A stretch of DNA of 46,691 nucleotides, from positions 1 to 46,691 of the forward strand of contig JAKFWZ010000019.1 in NCBI GenBank assembly GCA_021731695.1, read 5' to 3'. A program made the translations under genes and the position numbers. The notes below the pieces were generated by a model. It had not been told where the DNA came from and did not search any database. It worked only from the letters and a program-made list of their open reading frames with translations. This DNA is from Candidatus Daviesbacteria bacterium (lineage in GTDB: Bacteria; Patescibacteriota; Microgenomatia; Daviesbacterales; UBA10151). Positions 38,802 through 46,635 of this stretch are shown piece by piece. Each line of letters begins with the position of its first letter. Position 1 is the first letter of the stretch.

Positions 38802-38832
38802 TTGACAGTTTATGGAAGCGATACTGTATAAA
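38802..38832 (+). promoter_or_regulatory. Promoter of the lamin-tail surface protein
   Basis: Perfect TTGACA (38802-38807) with TGTATA at 17 nt (38825-38830) or TATAAA at 19 nt (38827-38832). Either places the start site within a few bases of the ATG at 38840. The remaining gap 38678-38801 shows nothing recognisable. Confidence 0.6.
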
Positions 38833-38839
38833 CTCTTTA

Positions 38840-39943
38840 ATGCCCAACAGAAATCATACAAATTGGTTATTCATCTTCAACGTTTTTCTTGTTATTTCGT
38901 TGATTGTTACTCTAGCAGATCCTTCAAGTGTTAAATCCGCTGCTGCATCTCATGTCGTAATTTCAGAAGTTCAAATCGGAACGACTGGAGCTGGTACAAA
39001 TGAATTTGTTGAAATTTATAATCCAACTGCATCTTCTGTTGATATCAGCAATTGGACTATCGCTAAAAAAACTGCGGCAGCTGATCCAGTTACCGAACAA
39101 GAATTACTTGCAACCGTTCCGGCATCAACCAACATCGCATCACATGGATATTATTTAGTTGCTAACGATGGGTATACCGGAACTGTAACTAGAAACCTCG
39201 GGTATAACGCAGAAGCTTTGGCATCGAATAATACGATTTATTTGAAAAACGGAAGTGGAACTGTAATTGATAAATTAGGATTGGGTACAGGCAATGATTT
39301 TGAAGGAACTGTTAAGGGGAATCCTCCTTCAGACGGAAGTGTTGAAAGAAAAGCTAATACTGACTCAACTGCCTCATCCATGACAACTGGTGCTGACATT
39401 TCGGCAGGAAACGGCGAAGATACCGATGTGAATTCCGCAGATTTTGTAAACAGGAATGTATCCGATCCCCAAAATGCTGCCTCTCCGATAGAACCTTCTA
39501 TCTCAGCTTCACCCTCTGCATCAATAAGTCCTAGCGCATCAGTTTCACCAAGCTCTTCGCCTTCTGCAAGTCCCAGTGCTTCAGCAAGTCCAAGTGCCGC
39601 ACCATCAGCTTCTCCAAGTGCTAGTGCGTCAGCATCTCCATCTGCTAGTCCATCAGCAAGCGCTTCTCCTAGTGCCTCGGCATCTCCGTCAACTAGCCCT
39701 TCAGCTTCACCTAGCGCAACACCAACTCCAAGCGCTAGTGCATCTGCATCACCATCTTCAACACCAAGCGCAAGCCCATCAGCTTCTGCAAGTCCAAGCA
39801 TGAGCGCATCTCCATCTGCGACTCCTAGACCAAGAAAAACATTTGTATGCGAATTTAAACCAGTAACCATATCATTTGGAATATTTAAGAAATTTGAAGT
39901 GAAATTCCATATGCTAACTTGTGAATGGAAAAATCCCAGCTGA
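38840..39943 (+). CDS. Secreted lamin-tail-domain protein with Ser/Pro/Ala repeat stalk
   Basis: A 367-residue surface protein: signal/membrane helix (WLFIFNVFLVISLIVTLA), a lamin-tail domain (~30-160; VVISEVQIGTTGAGTNEFVEIYNPT, SVDISNWTIAKK, NNTIYLKNGSGTVIDKLGLG), a ~115-residue low-complexity stalk of SPSAS-type units, and a 40-residue basic C-terminus with two cysteines (TFVCEFKPV; HMLTCEWKN). LTD domains bind DNA, polysaccharide or surface partners in secreted bacterial proteins; function here is unknown. The ATG at 38840 directly precedes the signal helix and follows a near-perfect promoter. The stalk probably projects the LTD domain away from the cell. Confidence 0.85.
   Translation: MPNRNHTNWLFIFNVFLVISLIVTLADPSSVKSAAASHVVISEVQIGTTGAGTNEFVEIYNPTASSVDISNWTIAKKTAAADPVTEQELLATVPASTNIASHGYYLVANDGYTGTVTRNLGYNAEALASNNTIYLKNGSGTVIDKLGLGTGNDFEGTVKGNPPSDGSVERKANTDSTASSMTTGADISAGNGEDTDVNSADFVNRNVSDPQNAASPIEPSISASPSASISPSASVSPSSSPSASPSASASPSAAPSASPSASASASPSASPSASASPSASASPSTSPSASPSATPTPSASASASPSSTPSASPSASASPSMSASPSATPRPRKTFVCEFKPVTISFGIFKKFEVKFHMLTCEWKNPS
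39485..39830 (+). repeat. Low-complexity Ser/Pro/Ala-coding tandem repeat
   Basis: Degenerate 6-15-nt units (CCAAGTGCTAGT-like) encode runs of SPSAS, SPSTS and SASAS. Unit boundaries vary and codons differ, so it is an old repeat, but length change by slippage is plausible. Confidence 0.85.
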
Positions 39944-40029
39944 ATTATCTAACTAACTTCTGAAGATTTTTAGGAATCTCTCTGCATTCACAAATTTTTT
40001 TGTATTCTCTTAAACTTTAAGTCACAAGC

Positions 40030-40049
40030 TTGGCATATGCATATGCCAA
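40030..40049. repeat. Perfect 20-bp palindrome in an intergenic region
   Basis: TTGGCATATG followed by its exact complement. It lies alone in the 178-bp gap between the surface-protein gene and the DUF1622 gene. It has no loop and no T-run, which fits a dimeric regulator's binding site better than a terminator. Confidence 0.6.
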
Positions 40050-40121
40050 TTAATTCTTTATTCTAAAATTGGATTTTTTGACATTATATTTTCTGAATAC
40101 CATTTTGTATTAAGTGCCATA

Positions 40122-40487
40122 TTAACTATTTTTCTTTTCCCAGGGCCATCGTCCGCTAACTTCAAGTTCAAAAGTAAAACTTAAGAATGTTCTGATTATA
40201 ACAATCATTCCTAAAATCAAAACGCTTTCAAAAGTCGGATTTCCACTTCCGACAGAACGAATGATATCACCTGCAACTAAAAACTCTAGCCCCAGAAGAA
40301 TGGCCTTAGCTAAATTTTGTCTTAATTTAATATATGAAACCTTAAGTTCCCTCTCAAAAAACCAATCTTTAAGAAATATCAAAACTGAAAGGAATAATCC
40401 GGTAACTAAGAGTAGAATTCCAAAAATATCTACAAGGCTACCAAGTTTAGCGACTAGCGCGAGATCTAAAAATCCAAAGGGTATCAT
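40122..40487 (-). CDS. DUF1622 family membrane protein
   Basis: A 121-residue protein with three membrane helices (LVDIFGILLLVTGLFLSVLIF; LAKAILLGLEFLVAGDIIRSV; VLILGMIVIIRTFLSFTFELE). The RQNLAKAILLGLEFLVAGDIIR core and RTFLSF-x-x-ELE segment are the DUF1622 signature. Function is unknown. It follows the 54-residue membrane protein on the same strand by 41 bases, so both may be one transcript. Confidence 0.87.
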   Translation of the reverse strand: MIPFGFLDLALVAKLGSLVDIFGILLLVTGLFLSVLIFLKDWFFERELKVSYIKLRQNLAKAILLGLEFLVAGDIIRSVGSGNPTFESVLILGMIVIIRTFLSFTFELEVSGRWPWEKKNS

Positions 40488-40528
40488 TAATTAAGTATTC
40501 CACTATCTTAAATTTCTCGCAAGTGCAG

Positions 40529-40693
40529 TTAAGAAGTTATTTTAAAAGCCATCCAGACTCCTAAAAGTCCGCCAACAGCATTACCAATTATCGATGTAAA
40601 GGAAAATAGCTCAACGCCAAAAAGAAGCGGAAGGTAACCACCGACAATCGATCCTATTACCATACCCAGCATCACGATAGATTTTCTCGACAT
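40529..40693 (-). CDS. Small membrane protein, 54 residues
   Basis: A short frame reading MSRKSIVMLGMVIGSIVGGYL, PLLFGVELFSFTSIIGN, AVGGLLGVWMAFKITS. Two Gly-rich hydrophobic helices (GMVIGSIVGG; GNAVGGLLGVW) resemble glycine-zipper membrane proteins and the small GlsB/YeaQ-like class. An AGGA lies 10 nt before the ATG. It is shorter than the usual ORF cut-off but codon use and composition look genuine. Confidence 0.6.
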   Translation of the reverse strand: MSRKSIVMLGMVIGSIVGGYLPLLFGVELFSFTSIIGNAVGGLLGVWMAFKITS

Positions 40694-40732
40694 TTAATTT
40701 AGTCCTGTTAAAATATTCCACAATTAGAAATC

Positions 40733-40852
40733 TTAGTCAAGTTTAGGATAACGTCCAGCAGCGTTAGTATGAGCCTGCCTATCAGGGTGCTTTATATCAT
40801 CATCACCTGAAAAGTCTTTACTATAGCCACTTAAGATTCCAGCTTCTCCTTG
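40733..40852 (-). other. Protein-like open stretch without a start codon
   Basis: A 39-codon minus-strand stretch (QGEAGILSGYSKDFSGDDD, IKHPDRQAHTNAAGRYPKLD, stop) bounded upstream by a stop, with no ATG, GTG or TTG. Composition looks like protein rather than chance. It may be the remnant of a gene whose 5' part was lost when the divergent SGNH gene region formed. No family is recognised. Confidence 0.25.
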
Positions 40853-40859
40853 TTATACT
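40831..40859 (+). promoter_or_regulatory. Promoter of the SGNH hydrolase gene, predicted leaderless
   Basis: TTAAGA (40831-40836), 17 nt, TATACT (40854-40859), then 6 nt to the ATG at 40866. Confidence 0.5.
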
Positions 40860-40865
40860 TAATCT

Positions 40866-41615
40866 ATGCTCAGAAAACACCAAAAATTTCTTATCGTTGG
40901 AATATTTTTATTTCTATTCTTAGCTCTCTATCTGAACAGATCATACGCTCATATTTTTGATTATGATGATTCCCGAAATTTGTTGACTCTTGAATTAAAA
41001 ACAGAATACTCATTAACGGGTGGCCTCGGCAATAAAACTTTAACCTACGTCGCCTTAGGCGATAGTTTAACTTACGGACTCGGAGCACCTGGCAAAGAGT
41101 CGACCTTTCCTTATGTTATTGCGAAAGATTTACTTCGAGAAAATAAAACAGTAAATGTACATAACTTAGCAGTTTCAGGCGCTATAACCGATGAAGTTAT
41201 GGAGACCCAATTGCCCCAGGCTTTAGAATTAAAACCGGATGTTGTGTCTTTAATGATCGGGACAAACGACGTGCATGATTATATTGATAAAGAAAATTTC
41301 AGAAATTCACTTGAAGAAATTATCGGTCATCTGCAAAAAGAAACTGATGCTCAAATTCTACTAATTAATATTCCTTATTTAGGGACTGCTGATTTGATTT
41401 TACCTCCACATAATTTAATTATGGACGAAAGAATTAAAGAGTTTAACGAAGTTATTAAAGAAATTGCACAAGGCAAAAATATTGAACTTGTAGATTTATA
41501 TACAAAGTCATATGAACCCTTTAAAAATAATCAAAAATTGTATTACTCTATCGATAATTTTCATCCTTCAGGCGAAGGCTATATTTTATGGGGGGATTTA
41601 ATTAATGGAAATTAA
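40866..41615 (+). CDS. SGNH/GDSL hydrolase, membrane-anchored
   Basis: A 249-residue esterase: N-terminal membrane helix (FLIVGIFLFLFLALYL), then block I YVALGDSLTYGLG (nucleophile Ser ~67), block II Gly in NLAVSGAITDEV, block III LMIGTNDVHDY and block V YSIDNFHPSGEGY with the catalytic Asp and His. All four blocks are intact. Its last 11 bases overlap the acyltransferase start, so the pair is coupled. Acyltransferase-3/SGNH pairs add and remove O-acetyl groups on cell-surface glycans. That fits the polysaccharide operon elsewhere in this window. Confidence 0.92.
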   Translation: MLRKHQKFLIVGIFLFLFLALYLNRSYAHIFDYDDSRNLLTLELKTEYSLTGGLGNKTLTYVALGDSLTYGLGAPGKESTFPYVIAKDLLRENKTVNVHNLAVSGAITDEVMETQLPQALELKPDVVSLMIGTNDVHDYIDKENFRNSLEEIIGHLQKETDAQILLINIPYLGTADLILPPHNLIMDERIKEFNEVIKEIAQGKNIELVDLYTKSYEPFKNNQKLYYSIDNFHPSGEGYILWGDLINGN

Positions 41616-42687
41616 TGTTGTTGATCCTTATTTTCAAACTCTTCTTTTCGGAATTCCCCTTCTGCTCTTAATCCTACTTACAACAAAAAAAGATAAAGAA
41701 CCTCACGAATTAAATGTATCTCATACAAATCAATTAAAAGGTCTCGCGATTTTAATGGTTATTTTTTCTCATATCGGATATTTTCTTGATTCGGGCAACA
41801 GTTTTTTATATCCGTTTTCAGTTGCCGGCGGAGTAGGGGTCAATATCTTTTTGTTTCTCTCAGGGTTTGGACTTACTCTTTCTGCTTTAAAATCTCATCA
41901 TTCAGTTTTAGGTTTTTACATTAAACGTTTAAAAAGAGTTTATTTTCCGATGTGGCTTTTTTTAACCGCTGTTTTATTAATTGATTTTTTCGTTTTGAAG
42001 GTTAGCTATCCCACTCAAACGATTGTAAATTCATTTATCGGTTACTTTCCAAATGCCGAAATTTACGACAGCATAAACTCCCCTCTTTGGTATTTTTCAT
42101 TTATAGTTTTTTACTACTTAATTTTCCCCTTAGTTTTTTTCAAAAAAAATCCATTGGTTTCTGTTCTTTTAGTTTTACTCATCAGCTTATTTGTTTTAAA
42201 AATCGAGTTACCTGTTGTTCCTGATGTTTTTAAACTTTATAAACTTCACTTCTTAGCTTTTCCAATCGGAATGTTTTTTGCAATCCTAGAAAGCGGAAGA
42301 TTTAAGGTCAGCAGTTTAGTAAAAAGTACCCATCCGGTTTTAAAAATTATCCTGAGCATACTATTACTGGCTTCAATCTCTTATACCGCAATTAATTCCG
42401 GCGTTGGCGAAAGAACAATGATCGAACAATTTATAAGTTTGATAACTATGATTTCATTTATTTTCATTGTTTTGCTTTTGCCATTTAAATCCGGTTTTCT
42501 TGCATTACTCGGAATTTATTCTTATGAAGTTTATTTGATCCAATGGCCAATTCTTTATCGTTATGATTTTATTTACAAATATTTACCGGCTTGGATTTCC
42601 ACTCTTTTATATCTTGCGTTATTTTTAGGGATTAGTTGGGTGATGAAAAAAATTGAAGGAGTTATTTTAAGACCAGATAAAAAATAG
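41605..42687 (+). CDS. Membrane acyltransferase, family 3 (O-acyltransferase)
   Basis: A 360-residue protein with about ten membrane helices. The N-terminal part has QLKGLAILMVIFSHIGYFLD with the active-site His, then GGVGVNIFLFLSGFGLTLS (the F-x-S-G-F/Y block) and FYIKRLKRVYFPMW with the R-x-x-R-I/V-x-P motif. These define acyltransferase-3 enzymes that move an acyl group across the membrane to sugars. The C-terminus (SYEVYLIQWPILY) also matches. The start overlaps the SGNH gene. The donor is probably acetyl-CoA and the acceptor an extracellular glycan, but neither is proven. Confidence 0.92.
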   Translation: MEINVVDPYFQTLLFGIPLLLLILLTTKKDKEPHELNVSHTNQLKGLAILMVIFSHIGYFLDSGNSFLYPFSVAGGVGVNIFLFLSGFGLTLSALKSHHSVLGFYIKRLKRVYFPMWLFLTAVLLIDFFVLKVSYPTQTIVNSFIGYFPNAEIYDSINSPLWYFSFIVFYYLIFPLVFFKKNPLVSVLLVLLISLFVLKIELPVVPDVFKLYKLHFLAFPIGMFFAILESGRFKVSSLVKSTHPVLKIILSILLLASISYTAINSGVGERTMIEQFISLITMISFIFIVLLLPFKSGFLALLGIYSYEVYLIQWPILYRYDFIYKYLPAWISTLLYLALFLGISWVMKKIEGVILRPDKK

Positions 42688-42778
42688 GCAGCGGATCCGG
42701 TATGAAAACAATTCTCACCCTAACTTCACTGTGCAGTGTGACATTCTGAATACATGCATTTGACTTTAACGGGAAAAA

Positions 42779-43177
42779 TTACTTGTTAAGAAGTGTAATT
42801 GTAATTTGAAGGACAGATGCAAATGATACCCAGAGTAAGTATGGAATTTGAATATATGCAATCCACCTCATGTGTGGATAGATAACAATCATTGCCCAAA
42901 TTATTGTTATAAGAACGAACAAGATATCAATACTAGCAAGAAGATTATTTTTAAGTCCAAATTGGATAGGAGTAAACGCAAAGTTAAAAATGAGATTCAG
43001 CACAAATGGCAAAATAACTATCATTGGTATCTGTTTTTGAAAAGCCATCAAAAAAACTTTCCCGAACGAAAAGGCAATAAGAATATAAAGCACAGTCCAA
43101 ACTGGACCGAACAAAAAAGATGGCGGTGCCCAAGAAGGTTTTATTAATTGTTGATACCACGTATATTCAGTATTCAT
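42779..43177 (-). CDS. TspO/MBR family protein
   Basis: A 132-residue five-helix membrane protein: WYQQLIKPSWAPPSFLFGPVWTVLYILIA (family start, split for length), FVLNLIFNFAFTPIQFGLKN and IPYLLWVSFASVLQITITLLNK with the C-terminal PY-LW-x-x-FA motif. It is slightly shorter than usual (~155) in the loop between helices 4 and 5. TspO binds porphyrins and heme intermediates and is linked to stress responses. Porphyrin synthesis is not evident in this window. Lone gene with no clear promoter; the 91-bp gap after the acyltransferase holds nothing recognisable. Confidence 0.88.
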   Translation of the reverse strand: MNTEYTWYQQLIKPSWAPPSFLFGPVWTVLYILIAFSFGKVFLMAFQKQIPMIVILPFVLNLIFNFAFTPIQFGLKNNLLASIDILFVLITIIWAMIVIYPHMRWIAYIQIPYLLWVSFASVLQITITLLNK

Positions 43178-43191
43178 ATTGTTATTATAGC

Positions 43192-44046
43192 TTAGCTACC
43201 AATAGGGCAAGTGTTTTTCCCTAAAGCTGCATAAAATCCGCACCAACTAAATATTGCTTCAAAAAGAGCAAAGCCTGAGAAAAAGATAAGCAATGGACTC
43301 CATGTTGTTGTAATTGCCAATACGAGTAATGCTACTGCAATAGCGAAACGAATAAGACGATCAGAACTGCCTATATTTTTATGAACTTTTCGATTGTTAG
43401 CCTTTGCAAACTTTTTTAATACAAACCGGTAGATAAATCCAAAAATGAAGGCAAGCAAATACATAACAAGAATTAAACCCCATCCAAATGGAGACATAAT
43501 AAAGCCTATCGGTGACTCGCCAAAGAAATCGCGCTTCAAGCCGGGAATAAGATTAAGCGCATTTACTCCTTCTTTGCCGTCAAAAGCCTCAATTTCCCCA
43601 ATCGCAAGAGAGTACTTGCTATCGTTATTTTTACTGGAAACTACAATCGTATATTGACCAGCTTGTGCACGCACTTTGTATTCGCCGCCATCCCAGTAGG
43701 TACTTTGTCCAAATGGTTCGAAAAATGTCTTCCATTCTGCATCGCTTCCGCCAATAGTTTTAATAAGTTCTTCCCCGCTATATATTTCGGCAGCAACGTC
43801 TCTTTTTGGAATTCTTGCATCTGGTACTAGAATACCAACATACAAATTAAACTCTTCGGCTGAATCTATTGTATAGATATGTGATTTACCGGAAAGCGTA
43901 CCATAATAAGCCTTTGAAATTTCAGGATCTACAACAGTAGTTGAGTCGTTTTCGACAATCCTTGGTTGGTGAGCAAAAATATGTGTTGGAGAAAAAATAA
44001 TTGTTGCAAGAAAAAAAGTAAGAATAAACTTTTGTAACATTTTCAT
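43192..44046 (-). CDS. Exported membrane protein with a C-terminal DUF2892-type domain
   Basis: A 284-residue protein: signal segment (FILTFFLATIIFSPTHIFA), an extracytoplasmic beta-rich domain (~25-165; YYGTLSGKSHIYTIDSAEEFNLYVGILVPD), a membrane helix (FGWGLILVMYLLAFIFGFIY) and, after a basic loop (KKFAKANNRKVHKN), a helical pair with IGSSDRLIRFAIAVALLVLA and GFYAALGKNTCPIGS, which is the DUF2892/YgaP-like membrane module. Function is unknown. It follows the fasciclin gene and may belong to the TetR operon, though a hairpin lies between. Confidence 0.75.
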   Translation of the reverse strand: MKMLQKFILTFFLATIIFSPTHIFAHQPRIVENDSTTVVDPEISKAYYGTLSGKSHIYTIDSAEEFNLYVGILVPDARIPKRDVAAEIYSGEELIKTIGGSDAEWKTFFEPFGQSTYWDGGEYKVRAQAGQYTIVVSSKNNDSKYSLAIGEIEAFDGKEGVNALNLIPGLKRDFFGESPIGFIMSPFGWGLILVMYLLAFIFGFIYRFVLKKFAKANNRKVHKNIGSSDRLIRFAIAVALLVLAITTTWSPLLIFFSGFALFEAIFSWCGFYAALGKNTCPIGS

Positions 44047-44069
44047 AGTATTTATAATGTATAAATTCT

Positions 44070-44097
44070 AGAAAGCTAGCCTGCAGACTAGCTTTCT
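44070..44097 (-). terminator. Hairpin after the fasciclin gene
   Basis: Perfect 10-bp stem AGAAAGCTAG / CTAGCTTTCT with an 8-nt loop in the gap between the fasciclin and DUF2892-type genes. The T-run on the minus strand is weak, so it may only partly terminate. Confidence 0.5.
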
Positions 44098-44105
44098 TGC
44101 TTGTA

Positions 44106-44669
44106 CTATTGGGGCATGAGTACGGTATCGATAACATGGATTACTCCATTTGATGCCTCAATATCAGCTGTTGTAACGGTAGCATCATTAATCATGACTT
44201 TACCATTTTCAACTTTAACATCTACTTCACTTCCTTCAACCGTCTTGGCCGAAGTCATACCTGCTACGTCTTTTGCCATCACTTTTCCGGCAACGACGTG
44301 GTAGGTCAGTATTTTGGAAAGCTTGTCTTTGTCTTTCAAAAGAGCTTCAACTGTTCCTGCTGGTAATTTAGCAAACGCCTCATCAGTTGGTGCAAAGACC
44401 GTAAATGGTCCTGCTCCTGATAGCGTCTCAACCAACCCTGCAGCTTTAACTGCTGCAACCAATGTTGTAAAATTACCTGCTTCTACTGCTACATCGACTA
44501 TTGTTTTATTATTCATTACTTTCTGATCAGTCTCCATAACGGCCGTAGCGGGTGTCATATCTGTTGATTTAACCATAGATGTATCTTTCTGCATGTTCAT
44601 TACAAATACTCCTGCTACAACAAGTAAAACTATACTTCCTATTACCATTAATAATGTGGACTGTTTCAT
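44106..44669 (-). CDS. Membrane-anchored fasciclin (FAS1) domain protein
   Basis: A 187-residue protein: N-terminal membrane helix ([19 protein letters not shown]), short linker and one FAS1 domain: [41 protein letters not shown] (H1 motif), [13 protein letters not shown] (with the YH signature) and [13 protein letters not shown] (H2). FAS1 proteins mediate adhesion to surfaces or other cells, which suits an epibiotic lifestyle. The gene overlaps the TetR stop (ATGA) yet also has its own strong ribosome binding site (AAAGGAGGTG), so high expression is likely when the repressor is released. Confidence 0.93.
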   Translation of the reverse strand: MKQSTLLMVIGSIVLLVVAGVFVMNMQKDTSMVKSTDMTPATAVMETDQKVMNNKTIVDVAVEAGNFTTLVAAVKAAGLVETLSGAGPFTVFAPTDEAFAKLPAGTVEALLKDKDKLSKILTYHVVAGKVMAKDVAGMTSAKTVEGSEVDVKVENGKVMINDATVTTADIEASNGVIHVIDTVLMPQ

Positions 44670-45241
44670 ATTTTTTCACCTCCTTTCAATGCTCTTATTA
44701 AAAAATTAAACATCCTATCAACGAGTTCTTTTTTTTCTTTACCTTTTGGTACATGGGGATAGTATTCGAGAAGAAATCCATTAATGGAATGCGTTATCAC
44801 TTTTGCATCATCTTCGAGATTTTCGACATAAAATTCTTTCGTTTCCATTCCAAATCGCAATACTTCTTCTATGTGAAGCGAGCTTTTATCAGGAACGTAA
44901 CCATTTTTGAATCTTTTAAACTTATTACGGTACGCAAGGTAATATTTAAGTACAGCAACAATTGATTCCTGGTTGTCAATTTGAAATTCAATGCGCTGCC
45001 TTAGCATGTCTGAGGCTGTTTTCATTTTTGGTAGCCTTGAACGCTTAGTACCTAAATTTTTGTTCAACATTTCAAACATTTCTTTTAACAAAGCATCCTT
45101 GTCTTCAAAATGATGATAAATTACAGATGGACTAATTGGAATTTGCTCGGCTAATGTTCTGATACTAAATCCCTCATAACCACTCAAAGCAAAGGTAGGT
45201 ACTGTTTTTTGGAGAATTATTTGTTTTGTATCTTGTTTCAT
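44666..45241 (-). CDS. TetR-family transcriptional repressor
   Basis: A 191-residue regulator: [52 protein letters not shown] is the N-terminal HTH (shown in parts), followed by a helical ligand-binding half. The ATG at 45241 is chosen because the upstream extension would run through two operator palindromes and the promoter. Two AGAAC-N4-GTTCT dyads bracket the -10, so it represses itself and the coupled fasciclin gene. The ligand is unknown. Confidence 0.92.
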   Translation of the reverse strand: MKQDTKQIILQKTVPTFALSGYEGFSIRTLAEQIPISPSVIYHHFEDKDALLKEMFEMLNKNLGTKRSRLPKMKTASDMLRQRIEFQIDNQESIVAVLKYYLAYRNKFKRFKNGYVPDKSSLHIEEVLRFGMETKEFYVENLEDDAKVITHSINGFLLEYYPHVPKGKEKKELVDRMFNFLIRALKGGEKI

Positions 45242-45245
45242 ATAT

Positions 45246-45292
45246 AGAACGAATGTTCTAACAAATATAGAACACTTGTTCTGGTATGTCAA
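45246..45292 (-). promoter_or_regulatory. TetR promoter with two operator dyads
   Basis: Minus strand: TTGACA (45292-45287), 17 nt, TATATT (45269-45264). Two near-identical palindromes, AGAACACTTGTTCT (45269-45282, filling the spacer) and AGAACGAATGTTCT (45246-45259, just before the ATG), are 23 bp apart centre to centre. Confidence 0.85.
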
Positions 45293-45461
45293 GGGGTAAT
45301 AAAATGAGGATCGTCGATTAATTTAGAATTTAGTTAATCTCAGACTGTAGGCAATAAGCATTCACACGATTTATATTTAAGTATTTCTTTCTGCTATGAA
45401 ATTGTACTAATCATAATATTTAGCTTTATTTTGCCAACTGTCGATTTTTGATCAAGAGTAG

Positions 45462-45686
45462 AATTATGCGAGTATCCACGAAGAGAAAATTCCTCAACCA
45501 GTTCTTGGTGTCGAAGATACAGGGCTTTTTTCTTACCAACTCATCGTAAAGTCTCCTGGTGGCGAGAGTAACCACCAACGCCTTTATGTTTTGTTAAAAT
45601 ATTCCATAGACCATGCAGCTCTCTATGCTCTGCGAGTAAATGCTTACGGCATAAATATCTTGGATGAATATCCCAAACCCTCATAG
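45462..45686 (+). pseudogene. Open stretch of 74 codons without a start, possible gene remnant
   Basis: Reads EEKIPQPVLGVEDTGLF, SYQLIVKSPGGESNHQRLYV, LLKYSIDHAALYALRVNAYG, INILDEYPKPS, stop. Composition is protein-like and slightly less AT-rich than its surroundings. There is no ATG; the frame is closed upstream by TAG at 45459. I do not recognise a family. It sits in an otherwise gene-free 484-bp stretch (45242-45725); 45293-45461 shows nothing I can identify. Confidence 0.3.
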
Positions 45687-45725
45687 ATTTTGATACCAAG
45701 TGTATGTGTTCATAGAATTATTTTA

Positions 45726-46061
45726 TCACTTCAACTTCATTTTCTGTTTCTTTGGCAATGGTAGATATTGCGCTGTAATCTGAATCAATTCAGAAAGCCA
45801 CTCTCGATCGTCAATTCTATCCTCATCAATCACCATTGAAATTTTAGCGCCTCTATAGGCATTGCCTTCTTGGTAATATTTACCAACAAATTTTTTCCCT
45901 TTATCTGTTCTCTTTATATAAAGCTTGTCATCGCAAACCAAACCGACAACCTTGTCGTCATAATACAAGGCATATTCGCTAAACATCTTCCGCGCTGAAA
46001 CACCCCTTAGGGCTGTCAGCTGATCTAATATGTAATCCACTGTTCCCTGCCTTGTCGCCAT
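45726..46061 (-). CDS. TfoX N-terminal-domain protein
   Basis: A 111-residue protein: TVDYILDQLTALRGVSARKMFSEYALYYDDKVVGLVCDDKLYIKRTD is the TfoX/Sxy N-domain (shown broken: VSARKMFSEYALYY is the core). In proteobacteria Sxy/TfoX promotes natural competence, but stand-alone N-domains like this are widespread and of unknown role. The ATG at 46061 gives the usual short N-terminus. The frame stays open to 46160 and adds ~33 residues (SYLSAQNAIREIISLPRG) unlike the family, so a longer product is possible but less likely. Confidence 0.82.
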   Translation of the reverse strand: MATRQGTVDYILDQLTALRGVSARKMFSEYALYYDDKVVGLVCDDKLYIKRTDKGKKFVGKYYQEGNAYRGAKISMVIDEDRIDDREWLSELIQITAQYLPLPKKQKMKLK

Positions 46062-46272
46062 AAATCTATTCTGTTTTAGTCCCCTTGGCAGGCTTATAAT
46101 TTCCCGGATAGCATTTTGGGCAGACAAGTAACTCTCGGCTTCGTATAAATTCATGTCCACGACTGCAAGTTTTCTTTTGTGATTTTGATAATTTCGTTAA
46201 TCTATTAGTGGTGAGCTAGTCGAACCATTCTACAACTACCACCTCCCCCACCGGACTTGAGATTAAAGGTTT

Positions 46273-46635
46273 CTAACCTCCTTTATCAATAGTGCCCAAA
46301 TGCGTGTGCTTGAAACCAGTATCAAGTTTCAGACCAAAACCAAACATCCGATCCATACTGATGTGTGCCATCCAAATAACGGAGATCGGCAAAAGCACAA
46401 CTACATTGAAAAAAACATACATGCCAAGTAATGCGATCGGAATTATGTATGTATGTCCAAGATTATATATGAACGCACCGATTTTTGAGCTTTTAATGTA
46501 ACCGACCATAAATAAATCTGGAACAAGCAGGAGTACGAAAAAAAGCCACCAGCTGGCACCAATAAGATAGTACGCCCACACCATGGCAATAAAAAAAGCA
46601 GTTGCTTCTAGTTTTAAAATAGACACTATGGTCAT
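46273..46635 (-). CDS. DUF4260 family membrane protein
   Basis: A 120-residue protein with three or four membrane helices. ILKLEATAFFIAMVWAYYL, SWWLFFVLLLVPDLFMVGY, GAFIYNLGHTYIIPIALLG, IWMAHISMDRMFGFGLKLD and TGFKHTHLGTI cover the full DUF4260 consensus, including the YNLxHTY, AHIxxDRxxGxGLK and FKxTHLG motifs. Histidine-rich inner loops might bind metal, but no function is known. No partner gene is visible; the last 56 bases of the window show nothing else. Confidence 0.9.
   Translation of the reverse strand: MTIVSILKLEATAFFIAMVWAYYLIGASWWLFFVLLLVPDLFMVGYIKSSKIGAFIYNLGHTYIIPIALLGMYVFFNVVVLLPISVIWMAHISMDRMFGFGLKLDTGFKHTHLGTIDKGG

Noticed and set aside
39485-39830. CRISPR array
   Set aside because: The repeats are short, degenerate and coding, with no regular spacer structure.
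39238-39870. 210-codon minus-strand ORF opposite the lamin-tail gene
   Set aside because: It is the mirror of the Ser/Pro/Ala repeat (giving Ala/Asp/Gly/Leu repeats). The plus strand has a promoter, a signal peptide and a recognisable LTD domain.
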